A DNA stretch of 60,956 nucleotides from contig CAMPET010000106.1 in assembly GCA_946803715.1 (NCBI GenBank), positions 162,080 through 223,035 of the forward strand, given 5' to 3'. The notes below the pieces were generated by a model, which was given only the letters and a program-made list of their open reading frames with translations, was not told the DNA's origin and searched no databases. This DNA is from Beroe ovata. Taxonomy: Eukaryota; Ctenophora; Nuda; Beroida; Beroidae. Position 1 is the stretch's first letter. Every line of letters starts with the position of its first letter. This document shows positions 1 to 11,100 of this stretch, piece by piece. Position numbers and translations under genes: made by a program.

Positions 1-34
<34 letters not shown>
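1..34. repeat. (AC)n microsatellite at the window edge
   Basis: Uninterrupted AC dinucleotide run that starts at or before the window edge. It is one of many CA/GT microsatellites here; none shows coding signal. Confidence 0.97.
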
Positions 35-36
<2 letters not shown>

Positions 37-853
37 TGCAGCGGCCTATCCATTTGTCCGAGTTCCTACTCAATACGACGGTCACGCTGTGGGATGAACG
101 AGTGCAGCGGTCATGGCTAGCTATCGACTATAACAACATCAAGGAACGGCTGAAAGTCAGCGAACAGCTACCTACCCTTGAACATTCCGAACAAGGTATT
201 TTACCCAAATGGAACACTTTACCACCCAATATTATATAAGTACATTCTTTTAGCACCGCTCTGCCCGATCCTCTATCCTGTTTTATAGTTCTGTTTTATA
301 GTCCTGTTTTATAGTCTAGGAACTTGGGTCTTGGACCTAAGTCGAGTGTCATCGTGAATGGCGATCAAACCGGCAATTATACATCAATAATATAGCGACT
401 TTCGGTAGCTATTGGTCATCCAACTGATGACTCGAGCTCGAACCGATTATAGATTAATTAAAATAGATTAAAGATTAATCAAAATAGCTAATAAAATATA
501 AAATTGCTAAAATAGCTTATGGTAAACATGTTACTGTCAAGATATCATGCCGAATAATGAAACCAAACGTGTTCGAAAATATACCAGCTTGCCCTTTCAT
601 AAAATTCGTCTCTGCTGAAAGGCACTTGCCACTGCCAGTCTGTATAAATTGAAGCCGCGCGTGGCTGACAGGATTGATAATGATAATGCCAAGCTACAAA
701 GTTTAAACTCAGGCATACTTCTGCTGAGTTCTGATACCAAATGTAAATGGTATGTGAGCGTTCAAGCTATAAAAACGTGCGACATATTTCATCTCGCAGC
801 ACAGTTCAACTTTGAAATTAAAATTTGACTGATTCAACATGCCCAGCAATCAT
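35..853. other. Intergenic, no gene recognised
   Basis: AT-rich sequence with short local repeats such as three copies of 'tgttttatagt' near 280-315. The open frame at 36-239 has no recognisable motif and reads straight out of the microsatellite. I see nothing else in this stretch. Confidence 0.5.
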
Positions 854-957
854 TGAAATGTAACGGCTGAAATGTAACTTCTCAAATGTAGCGTCTCAAA
901 TGTAGCGTCTCAAATGTAGCGTCTCAAATGTAGCGTCTCAAATGTAGCGTCTGAAAA
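854..957. repeat. 14-bp tandem repeat
   Basis: About seven copies of a 14-bp unit, consensus tctcaaatgtagcg. The first two copies are degenerate and the middle copies nearly perfect. It lies just downstream of the stop codon of the minus-strand gene at 990-2865, so it may fall in that gene's 3' UTR or flank. Confidence 0.9.
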
Positions 958-989
958 TAAATCTGTGTCCCTCTAATAGTGGGGACGTG

Positions 990-2865
990 TCACTCAATGG
1001 CGGCAACGTCTCTCGAAAGCTTGTCTTCAACAACGGCCGATGTCCACAGGTAGAAGACTTTGGCCGCCCTGCTGATTCCATGGAGCTCATCAGCTGTGAT
1101 GTCGCTGATGATGTTTGCTGCCCGTTTAGCGTTCCCCTGGCTCAAATTGTCCGGGATGTAGTCCTGTACCCGGCGTTTGAGTGACATTTTCCCCGTCTTC
1201 ACTAGAATCACCTGGATCTCTCTCCAGTCTCGGACCACGTCGGGACTCTCTCCCAGCACAATAAGCAGGGACATGAGGACCTTGTGGACTTGGACTGGTG
1301 GCGCTGAGTAACTCTTGATCTCCGCAATGTGGCCGTTAGTCAGGTCCATCACTGACTTCTTGATGAGTTCCATCCGCTCCAGCTTTGAGATCAGTCCATC
1401 CGACTGGTCCAGCTCAACTCCCAACTCCTTCAGGAATCCGGCAGCTGTGGCTTCATTGAGAGCGCGGCGCAACCTCACCAAATCCAATCCCTGGATGAAC
1501 TGGACTGCCACATTAAGATTTCCCCTCAGCCTCCTCTGTAGATACTTCTTCTTTAGCTCCATCTCCAAGTCCCCAACTTCCCTCCTCAGATCATCCCTCT
1601 GTCCATACAGAGCAAGTGTATCCTCCATTCTGCCTATATCCCCACTAGCAATGGAATTTGCTATCTTCATCCTATGAGAGGCAAGGAGCTTAACTTCTTC
1701 CTCCAGATTGAGGAGCGCCTGCTTGGCGTCCCCCAACTCCAACTCAACTTCACTCCTAAAACTGCTCCGCTCCGCTTTGTAAATGGCATTACGGAGAGTT
1801 GCAGAGTCTCGTGATCTGACTGCGTCCACCAAGTCCTCCTTCATCTCATTTACCGCTTTCTTATGCTGACCCTCGAATTGGGACTGCGCGTATCTGAGCT
1901 CCTGCTCGAAACTGCCGTCCAGCTGCTTTGCTCTGATGATGTCCACTAGTGATTCCAGTTCGGTCAGGTCGTTGTCCTTCATAGCCGAGGACATGCGAGT
2001 CTTGAGATCCCCTACAATTGTGTGACGAGCAGTTTCCGCTGCTATCGTCTGCTTCGCCTGTTTGATGTAGATAGAGTTGATTTGGTTCCTGTGTGGACTC
2101 ATTTCGGCGTCTTGTACCGTGTTTTTCATCTTAGTGAGTTGCCATGAGTTCATGGGTTGGAGTGACTCATGGCAGCAGAATCTCTGTAGTTCACCCTCCA
2201 TTTTCCACGCTTTTAGCACTTCCCGCGCGTCGTCTACTGTTTCCTTGGCAATATCCCCCTCATAGAACTCCGATATCGTCTCCAGGAATGCTGCCAGCTT
2301 CTCCTCATCCCTCGACTTAATCAATACCGACAGTTTCTCCTGCAAGTCGAGCGGTTCTCGTTCACGTGTGGTGGGGCGCGCCACAGCGTTGGTCACAAAA
2401 ATCTGCGCGGCGTGAACCAACTGTGGTGACGGTTCTGCGGACTCCAGCTGCAGAACCACACTTCTCTTCTCGGAGCTGTAACTCGAGTCTGTTCGCTGAG
2501 TTTGGATGCTCTTCTCAGTGCGCGGCGCACGTCTGTTTTTGTAGAGTTTGTAAAGGAAGAATATGATGACGGATATCACTATAAGGATGAGAACACAGAA
2601 TACAATCAGCCATATTTGGTCAGCAGCTGTCAGATTGTCATCTCCATCAGATACCTGAGAGATGTTTCCCAGACAACCAGACCACAGCTCCTGGCATTCT
2701 GTCGTTGTGGGTTCAGGGGCTGCCGGGCTGTAGTTGAATATGCGGTCTGTGTAGCAGCATGTGTGTTCGTCGCAGCTGAAATTGAGGCACGTGTCAGGGT
2801 TCCTAATTCGGGGTGGATGTGTTGCATATGAACACTGTATTGTGGAAGTGGATGGATTTGCCACT
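990..2865 (-). CDS. Single-pass membrane protein with helical-repeat rod and dynein stalk-head-like C-terminus (5' exon missing)
   Basis: A 624-codon open frame in one exon. Residues 1-83 are a cysteine-rich ectodomain with N-glycosylation sites; 84-106 form one hydrophobic helix followed by basic residues, so the N-terminus is probably outside. Residues 170-510 hold about five helical repeats of roughly 50 residues (pattern L..A...D...L) and coiled coil. Residues about 511-618 resemble the microtubule-binding head of the dynein heavy-chain stalk: a Pro-Pro kink at 522-523, then LLIVLGES, a DW pair at 546-547, and a closing helix ending near W607. The protein stops after that helix, so the returning coiled-coil strand of dynein is absent. 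The first codon of the open frame is GTG and an in-frame stop lies at 2874-2876; a splice acceptor (CATAG) ends at 2866, so an upstream exon must supply the start and signal peptide. Domain assignment is by eye. Confidence 0.78.
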
Positions 2866-3560
2866 CTATGATTTTAGGGCCAAGAAATTGATCGACTGAT
2901 TCACTGTATCAGCCAAGCAACATGTTTGTAAGACATGGGTCCTGATCCGTGGTTGACGTAGCTCAGTTTCACGTGTGTCTCACGTCATAAACTGTCTGTA
3001 CAGGTTCACTCAGTAAAATTCCTCTTAAATTGAACACATTATCTTTTGACGTATATCGCTTGACCGATACCCAGTTTCTAATTTCTGGTTCAATCATAGA
3101 CTGACAAATGTGAGTTGAGCTTGAGTTCTGAAATGGGCAAGAACTGCATTTACCTGATCCCAGTGAGGAATGTCTTGCTGTCTCGGATTCTAAAACAGGT
3201 GGACGACTCCAACATATTGTATGTCCAATAAAAATGAAATTCGATTCAACGAATAATATAGACGAAGTGAAAACTTGAAACAACAATTTATTGTTTTGTG
3301 ACGATTATAGGAAGCTGTAGTAGTAATAATGGTTCTGCATGCTCAATGGGAAAAGATATAAAATGACTTGGCACTGATTCTGAGTTGAGTATATATATAG
3401 ATCGTCAAGGACACGACAATATAAACTTTATATTTATAATAAAGGTATAAAAACGATAATTTATTTCACTGGAGGAGTATGAATCGTTAAGACACAGTTT
3501 AAAGCGTGGTATAGAGCTCTATATAATGCTAATTCTTAAACAGTTTAAAAGTTTTTTAGC
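2866..3560. other. Upstream flank of the membrane protein; possible 5' exons
   Basis: On the minus strand an open frame at 2969-3286 begins with a hydrophobic, signal-like stretch and contains several cysteines, and good donor-like sites occur in it (for example CAG/GTAAAT near 3155 and GAC/GTGAGA near 2982). It could hold the missing 5' exon of the 990-2865 gene, but it starts with TTG rather than ATG and I could not settle a splice phase. No other gene seen. Confidence 0.3.
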
Positions 3561-6355
3561 ATGCTGATCGGAATAGTGATGCGTGACTGTGTCTGCTCTC
3601 ACGATGGCAGCGATAATCACGGTAATCTGACTAAGTACTTTATAGTCGTATATCGCACTGGATTTAAAATGATAAACAAATGTAAAGCGGGGCTTCTATG
3701 CATGCGCGAGGTTTGGGAAAATCAAGCCAATTTGATAGGTGTAAGGGTGATCACGATAGTATACTCGAAACCCATAAAAATCTCCATTCCCATTTTACTT
3801 TATCGTGACATTATATTTTTAATCATTGTTTAATAGATGATTAACGTCACGGATGAAGGCGCAGCTCGACTTGCGATCGTCAGAAAAACACGTCACTCAG
3901 CTCGTATATGAATGCATACATAACACGTTATATGCGTATCATGAAAATATGCGTGTTCGTGTGTAACACCTAGATACCATGACGTTTGTCGTTTATATCA
4001 TCCCTAGAGATTTTACAACAACTTACATCATTAAGTTGTGTGGTTAATGATTAGATTAAGGTAATGATTGAAATTCTGTTTTTCCTCTGATTTTACGAGC
4101 TCAACAAACGAAACGAAAGTCTATTGTAGACAAGAGAACTTTCAATTTCTACATCTTAATCAGTTTCTCAAATTCGATTGTCACAAGTAGTGTTGATATC
4201 AACACTACTTATGACAAACAGAGGAATAGCAGGATTTCAATCATGAAAATAGAAAAGTAGTTATGGAATAGAATATTTGGTAATATTATGTGACCGAGAG
4301 AGGTGCTCCTGCTCTTATACACATTACCCCATCTTACGCATGGTTATCGGACCTGAATTTTCATTATTCATCAACTTATTTCCCTAACTCTACTCTGATT
4401 CAATGACTTCTTCGATCCATGAATAGTACGACCCATCTTCAGGCCCACTCTTGATGTACGAGAGCAAGAAAAAGTGGAAGGAAGTGCAGTGCAAGGTCCA
4501 ATCCGATAACTTTACCTACTACAAGATGAAAGTGAAGACTTCGCTCAATCTCCTCAATTACACGTGGTACTTGGGATGCGAGACAGCAACCGCTCCACCG
4601 ACTGAGTTAGTTCAGAGTTAGCGACTGAGTTAGTTCAGAGTTAGCGAGAGAGTTAGTTCAGAGTTAGCGAGTGAGTTGGGATCGAGGATGAGAGTTGGGG
4701 ATTGGAGATAGAGTTCAGGATTGGAGAAAGAGTTGGGGATTGGAGAAAGAGTTGGGGATTGGAGAAAGAGTTGGGGATTGGAGAAAGAGTTGGGGATTGG
4801 AGAAAGAGGGTCGCGATTCCCTCTTTGGGAGGGAGTTGGGGATTGGAGAGGGAGGAAACCCGAATGACCAAATGTTGTTGAACTGGGAACCCGGGAGAGA
4901 ATATAGATTTAGGTCATTCACGAGTTATGCCGAGTACAGATAACAATTTTGCGACAGGTTTTGTTTCTCATTGCGGTGCCTGAATCCTACAAAAGACCAC
5001 AAAGAAGACGTCTTTAAAGTATTTTGGTGAGTAATAAAGCACTTATACTTCAGTTTGACCGGGAATGTGGATCAAATACAATTTCAAGTCATGCACTATC
5101 CCCTGAAGTATTTGAAATATCAGTACAACTATCTGATATAGTTACTAAGGGCTAGGGTTTCCATCTAGATATTATCTAGATAAGATTATCTAGATAATTA
5201 GCGAATTTTCTTTGTCTATTTATCTAGATGATTTCTACTAGATATCTAGATAATTTTATAATCCCTTTTTCTGGAGAAATTTTGGGAAAAATGGGCTGAA
5301 ATTTCTCAAAAATAGCTCGATTTTAGGCACTGCAAACGTATGATCAGCAGATTTTGATTGTTCATACTCCCTCATACTCCACCTTAGCTACTGATACTAC
5401 TTCTTGAGTCTTTTTACAAACGGAATTGATCGAGTTGGGACCTACTGATGCCTCAACTCTAGTTGGGAGCTATAGATTCCACTTCTTGAGTTGGGAGCTT
5501 CAGATTCCAGTTCTTGAGTTGGAAGGCGGGAGCAACATATGCTAATCTTTGAGCAGGAAGCTAAAGATACTGCTATTTGAGTTGACATCTACTACTTGAA
5601 CTTCTAGAGTCGAGAGCTACACTTGATCTGTAGCTCTCAAGTGGAGACTTGAGAGCTACAGATCAAAATCACTAATACTAACGTTGGCAGCAGCCAGCCA
5701 AAGATAGTACGTTTTGAGTTTGGTCAGCAGATACCCTATGCCAAGTTATCAGGAGCTACAGATACTGTTCTTGAGCTGGGAGCCACTGATACTGCCTACT
5801 TATTTAGTTAGGGGCTGCCGAATGCCGACAGCCGATACTATAGGTACTTCTGAATAATTGAGATGGGAGCTACAAGTGCTTTTTCCTTCATGTTTAGGAG
5901 CAACTGTAGATACTACTTCTCGAGTTTGGAGCTAGAAATGGTCGTTACAACTTCTCTACCATTCTCATGAGCCAGTATACCAAGTTAGAGGTCGAAATAT
6001 GGTCCTATTTAGTTGAATTTACGATTCAAAATTTTATCTAGATTATCTAGATAATCTAGATAATGGCAAAAAATTATCTATTTGTCTAGATAAAAGATTT
6101 TGAGTAGATAATGGAAACCCTACTAAGGGCAAGATATAGTTACTAAGGGCAAGCTAGGTCAAACTCTGCGTTATTGTAGAGTTGCAACACACCCACCCTA
6201 TCTTCAGTGCGAATAGCGAGACAGAACTATGGCGATGGCTGTATCGCATCAATAGTGTCAAGTTCAAAGAGCCAGACTATCGTCTAGTACGGACAAAGCG
6301 CGCTAATCTACAGAACCCCAACAACAGGAATAGTTTCATCCTTCTGGAACGGTAG
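3561..6355 (+). CDS. Small PH-domain protein, four exons
   Basis: Proposed exons 3561-3621, 4443-4616, 4996-5026 and 6208-6355; phases agree at all joins and the total is 414 nt, 137 residues. From about residue 20 it reads like a pleckstrin-homology domain: strands GPLLMYESKKKWKEVQCKV and NFTYYKMK, then VFKVFCANSETE and the C-terminal helix with WRWLYRIN. PH domains bind phosphoinositides or proteins at membranes. Exons 2-4 are supported by homology; exon 1 (ATG 3561, donor CACG/GTAATC) rests on phase and splice signals only. Exon 2's donor sits in a 23-bp tandem repeat and the last intron carries a hAT-type MITE. It could also be the 3' end of a larger gene or a decayed copy; no catalytic domain is attached. 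Confidence 0.55.
4185..4210. repeat. 26-bp perfect palindrome
   Basis: AAGTAGTGTTGAT is followed at once by its exact reverse complement, with no spacer. It lies in intron 1 of the proposed PH gene. It may be a hairpin relic of a transposon end; no partner copy recognised. Confidence 0.85.
4599..4675. repeat. 23-bp tandem repeat spanning a splice donor
   Basis: Three copies of a 23-bp unit (cgactgagttagttcagag + ttag) run from 4599 to 4667. Each copy contains the sequence CAGA/GTTAGC that serves as the predicted donor of PH-gene exon 2, so the donor is present three times. Confidence 0.85.
4690..4855. repeat. 19-bp minisatellite
   Basis: About seven copies of gagttggggattggagaaa, the last diverged. 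Because 19 is not a multiple of three, open frames on both strands here are by-products. Confidence 0.92.
5145..6130. mobile_element. Non-autonomous hAT-type MITE (970 bp) with 8-bp target duplication
   Basis: The left end TAGGGTTTCCAT at 5153 and right end ATGGAAACCCTA ending at 6122 are perfect 12-bp inverted repeats. They are flanked by the same 8-bp sequence ctaagggc at 5145-5152 and 6123-6130. An 8-bp duplication is typical of hAT elements. Subterminal zones carry many copies of tctagataat on both sides; the interior holds degenerate repeats of ttgagttgggagct and no transposase frame. It lies in the last intron of the PH gene. Confidence 0.88.
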
Positions 6356-7230
6356 TTTGTGTTGCGGCACGCGTGAGTGTAGAACAAAATTTCCCTGACT
6401 TCGCGTTGAGATGATAAATGTGGCCAAATTGGTGCAAACGGATTGATGTCTGGAGATAACGGTTGATTTCATACTTCATAGCGATAAAACCGCATCGGCC
6501 TGGCAATAATGTGACATGGTTTGAATAATTGATAACGCCCGGTAAGGTTTTAAGATGTCAAATGTATTTTATGTGTATAAACTTGAGTTATGTGATTACT
6601 GATGCGAGACTGAACGTTTAAACAGGTGCACATGACTGATCAAATGATTGTTAATTAAATCTTGATGAAATGAACTGACGTAACGTTAATTGCTTTTTGT
6701 TAACTTTTGTATTATGATTCAGTATTAATATTGATAAGAACCTGGACATTGGGCTCGGGGTATGAGAACTAAGATTCATGTGGACTTGGAGAGGGGGCAT
6801 AATTAATATGCCCAGAAGCAATATAACATGATTTGGGTCACTCAAGTTGAAGTAGTTGTCTTTAGATCGAGCTTCATGTTAACCTTTTAGTGCAAATGTC
6901 ACAGCGTACGATTGAAATTCAAAAAGGAGTTAATGAGTTATAATGTTAAGTCTACTTCTACTTCTAGCAGTGGTTCACCCTGTTTTGATTTTGTAATTAT
7001 ATTTTTATGACCGCAAAATGACAAAATGTTATAACTTTTAAAAATTACATCAACAAGTTGACATGATGTTTTCCGTCGCTATTTTAGTGCCTTCCAGCTT
7101 CCAAATTCATGATCATCTATCTATACCGTGTCCACAGTCCAGTGGACATGGAAACTGTCTACTTTTAATTTTATTTTTGATTTTCCGCGCGTGCCGCGAA
7201 AATCCAAAATGCAAACATGAAATTGAAAGT
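6356..7230. other. Intergenic, no gene recognised
   Basis: AT-rich sequence between the PH gene and the GC-rich repeat. The short open frames at 6651-6845 and 7063-7302 show no family motif or splice support. Confidence 0.5.
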
Positions 7231-7239
7231 GATTGTGAA

Positions 7240-7720
7240 ATTTTCCATGTCGGTGCGCACACTAGGTTGAGGTTGCGCGCCCTGTTCTACTCAGTGAACT
7301 GAAAAGTCGTACTAGAAAGGAGACGCGTTGTCTGGCGATGCTAGACCGCTGATGCAAGCCGCGAGAATAAGTTTGCAATTGCGCCGCGCGCGCGCGAAAC
7401 GAAATTCTCGACAGGGTCTATCATCGATCGACAAGGAGACGCGCAGGCAGCGCGCGCGCGCGGAATATTTGGGTCACGCAACGCGAGAACACCATGTCGG
7501 GCGATACCAGACCGCTGATGCAAGCCGTGCGCGCGAAGCAAAATTCTCGTCTGGGGAGATAAAATCCCGCCAGCAAGGGTAGGGTAAAATCCTACAAGGC
7601 GGAATGAAATTTGCGTGCACCGACGGTAGGGTAAAATCCTGCAAAGTGCTTTGCTTCGCGCCGCGCGCGTTGCCAACGCTTAACCTCGCGACAGTCAGCG
7701 TAACCAGGCAAAGTCAGCAC
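7240..7720. repeat. GC-rich dispersed repeat, copy 1
   Basis: Long CG-dinucleotide blocks (gcgccgcgcgcgcgcg) mixed with recurring words: ttgcgcgccc, aactgaaaagtcgta, tggcgatgctagaccgctga, attctcgacagggtctat, ggtagggtaaaatcct. The same words recur near 18280, 23460, 32030-33400 and 44060-44830, so this is a dispersed family. Base composition contrasts sharply with the AT-rich flanks. No protein recognised. Confidence 0.8.
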
Positions 7721-8135
7721 ATCAACGCACAAATTTCCTTTAAAATTTTTCTTTTCGAATTCGTCTCCAGTTTTGTCATTTGTAGGATTCCTGACCAATT
7801 TGGTTTTTATAAAAGGCACTAGAGTTTTGTTAGACCAGAATGTTATTATCTTTCTTTTAGGTTTCCTCTCTGGCTCAACACTGCTGAGTATGAGCTTGCC
7901 TTAGCAGTGTTTCTAAACTTCAATTAATTATTTATTATTGTTATTATTATCATTATTGTTATCAAACCACTGACAGTTTAGGAATTAAAACTTATTTAAG
8001 CTGAAACTCCACTTCAGGATCTCACCATCCTGCAATGCTAAATCATCTGAAGCATGATTATTTTATAGTTTTATTCCTAAATCATATCCCTATCAATTGA
8101 TCATATTAGCAGTTTTCTTGTTATCTAAAAGGATT

Positions 8136-11100
8136 ATGAATGAAAATGAGTCAGAACAAGAGGAAAAAGATAAAAGAGCTTCTCGAGGTTCCTCGAATGA
8201 TGCAAAGTCTCGGAATTGGAGATTCCTTTTTGATAACTTGAAAAGGTGCATTTTCTTTAATAGCAATTTTTCACTTACTGTATAGCTCTTTCCCTATTGT
8301 GAGATTGATTCTTAAATCATTTCAGAGCTGTTGGTTATATTTATTCAATGTGTGAGCAAGATGGTGATATAGAAGAGTGCAAGGTCTGCTATTTCTTCCT
8401 TAACTGGAATTTTTTGTTTATATTGGAGTTAATCTATCCTAATTAATACAAATGACTTTTGCAGGAAGCAATAATGGTCCTTCATAACAGAATTAAGGAA
8501 TTTGAAGGACTAATTCAATATATAGAGGTTCAAGCATCTTATGAGACTTCTGAAGAAAGGTAAATGATATTGTTAAACATTTATTTGTCAATGAGATGTT
8601 AAGATGGAAGTAATGAAATCAAAATTTATGTAGACAGCTAATCCATGATTAATGCTTTAGTAAACATTTGATAGACTTCTAAGTCCAGTCTTTTTAGACC
8701 CAGTTCAGTTGCTTGGGAAGTTCCAGTGTCAGCAATCAAGCAACCTAGTTTACCATTTCAACCAAATGGGGATCCTCAGTTATACTATTATCAATGTCTT
8801 CCACAGGTATTCCAGCTAACCCATCAATCTCAGTGCTATCATCTGGATCAAATTTCAATATAGCGTTCAAAATTGACATTCATTTCAGGCATACACCCAA
8901 TATTCTATGACTGGGTCCTACCCAATGATGGATCCGAACTTAGTCAACTACATGCCTTACAATCAACAGTATACTGGATATCAAGCAGACTACACAAGTG
9001 GCACAACACCACCACAAATGCATCAGTACCAACAGTACAGTAACTATACTGATTTCAGTAACATCAAGTCAAGTGGGAGTAAATCCAGCAAAAAGGGCTA
9101 TTCAAAGTCACGTAGATCTGGGAGCAAACACGATCATTATAAATCACAGACCGCAGAAAATTATCCCATTCCTCCTCCCTCACAGAACTTAAATGCTCTT
9201 GATATCTCTGTGCATCTTCACAGCAATAAACCCATCCCAGACACTGATGGAATTCCCAATCAAATTTCTCCAGCTGCCCTTAACCAGATTGAGAATTCAA
9301 TAGGGCAACCTGAATCAATTGAGGTAAACCATGACTCTCTAGTGAAACATGATCCCGAGACCAGAAATGGGAATGATGAACCCAATGATTCAGTTGCAAC
9401 TGATAACCAAGTACAATCATTGAATGATGGTGAAAACACCACAACTATCGATAGAGAAATTGCTGATGCAATTGATGATCACAGCAGTCTTGACGATGAT
9501 TCAACTTCAGTCAAAAAAGGTGATTGGACAGTTGTGAGCAATGAATCAAATAATTATGTCCATGTTTCAGAAAACTTATCAGATCACAGCATACCTACCA
9601 GTCCAAATAGTAAAGATGGTAAAGAAGACGACAATCACAGGACCTTACCAGAAGTCAAGTCAGAGGATTCTATTATCAATGTTGTTGTTGTTGAAGAAGA
9701 TGAATCATTGTCAAATGGTGTAAAGGAAGAGGGTTGTGCTGGGGAATATATCGAAAAGTGTCACCCTCATATGAAATCTGGTCCTGAAAATGCTCCTGAT
9801 CAAGCCATAATTCCTCCAGCTGAAAATGCAGCATCCATAGCCTCTGATGAGGTGAAATGTGAGCCGATTTCAAGTGAGATTAGATCTGAATGTGAAAATC
9901 AAAAGCTGTGTGATGACAGCCAAGATGAAAGCAGTAAAGCTATCTCAGCTCCAGATGCTAAAGATCACGCTTTTGATCATCAAGAGACTGATGCTGATGG
10001 CTCTAATGAAAAGTCTGTTGCTGAGACATCTAATTTTAAGTCTGATGCTGCTATATCTGAGGTGAAAGCAGAGGAAGGGAAGTGTCATGAAATGGTACCT
10101 GTGGAGAAGTCTGATATTGAAGATGATTCCCATGCATCAACGTCTGAAACTGGGAAACAAGCTGCTGGATCAGCTACTGCAGGAGCAGAGGAAGAAAAAC
10201 CGGATGCATCAATGTCAGAAATGACGGATAAAAGTGGGGGAGATTCCACTATCTCTGAACCTTCTAATCAACAAACCAAGAAGTCAGATGACCAAGCTAC
10301 TCCAGTGAAGAGCGTTAAACTTTCCTGCAGCTCTGAAATAACAGATCCTGAAACCAAAGAGGTAGACTTGATGTCTGAATCCGGACTCTCCACTGTATCC
10401 TCTGGCTCTGTACAATCCTGTATGTCTCTTCCAACAAACCCCCTTGCTCGGTCCACATCTTGGGCTGATCTAGTAAGGAAGGGTAAATCCGATAGTCCAG
10501 TCCCAAGATTACCCCCAAAACTTGCATCATCTGCCAAATATCAATCCACACCTAGCAGGTATCTTTCCCATAGGCAAACCGATGCTAAGAATACGAAGAC
10601 ATCTGGTCAATTGGCCTTGACTAAGTCAAAGTCAGTACCATCTCAAAGGTTGCTCACCAAAGCTCCTCAATCGAAGAAAAGCACTGCACCGAAACCGAAA
10701 GAGCCACACATCAATGAAGACGGTTGGTGTGTCTCCTCAGGAAAAGGGCGGTTCAAAACAATAGCAGGTAACTCTTCAAAATCAGCACTCGCATCTACCA
10801 AATCAGGCGATGAAAAAACTGCTACCGACAATTCAAACGATGAGTCCACAACCGGAAAATCGAAAACTACTGAACCCAAGGCTAAGACATCTGAAGCTGG
10901 CGATAAGACAAAAGCACCAAGGAGTGTAAGATCAAAATCCACTGTATCGTCTAAGACTATCGGAGGAAAAGTTGTTGTTAGAAGTTGCACAACTAGTGTT
11001 CCCTCAAAAACAAGTCCCAAAATGAGCACATCAAAGTCCAATGTAGGGAATGAAGCATGTCCCAAAGTAAACACTGGAATCCGATCACATGTTACATCCA

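Noticed and set aside
854-957. CRISPR-like look of regularly spaced short repeats
   Set aside because: The 14-bp units are directly adjacent with no unique spacers, and the DNA is eukaryotic.
4653-4943. Repetitive open frames on both strands
   Set aside because: They arise from the 19-bp minisatellite, whose length is not a multiple of three, and have no start context or homology.
7328-7822. Several Arg/Ala-rich frames
   Set aside because: They come from CG-rich blocks of the dispersed repeat; equal frames occur on both strands.
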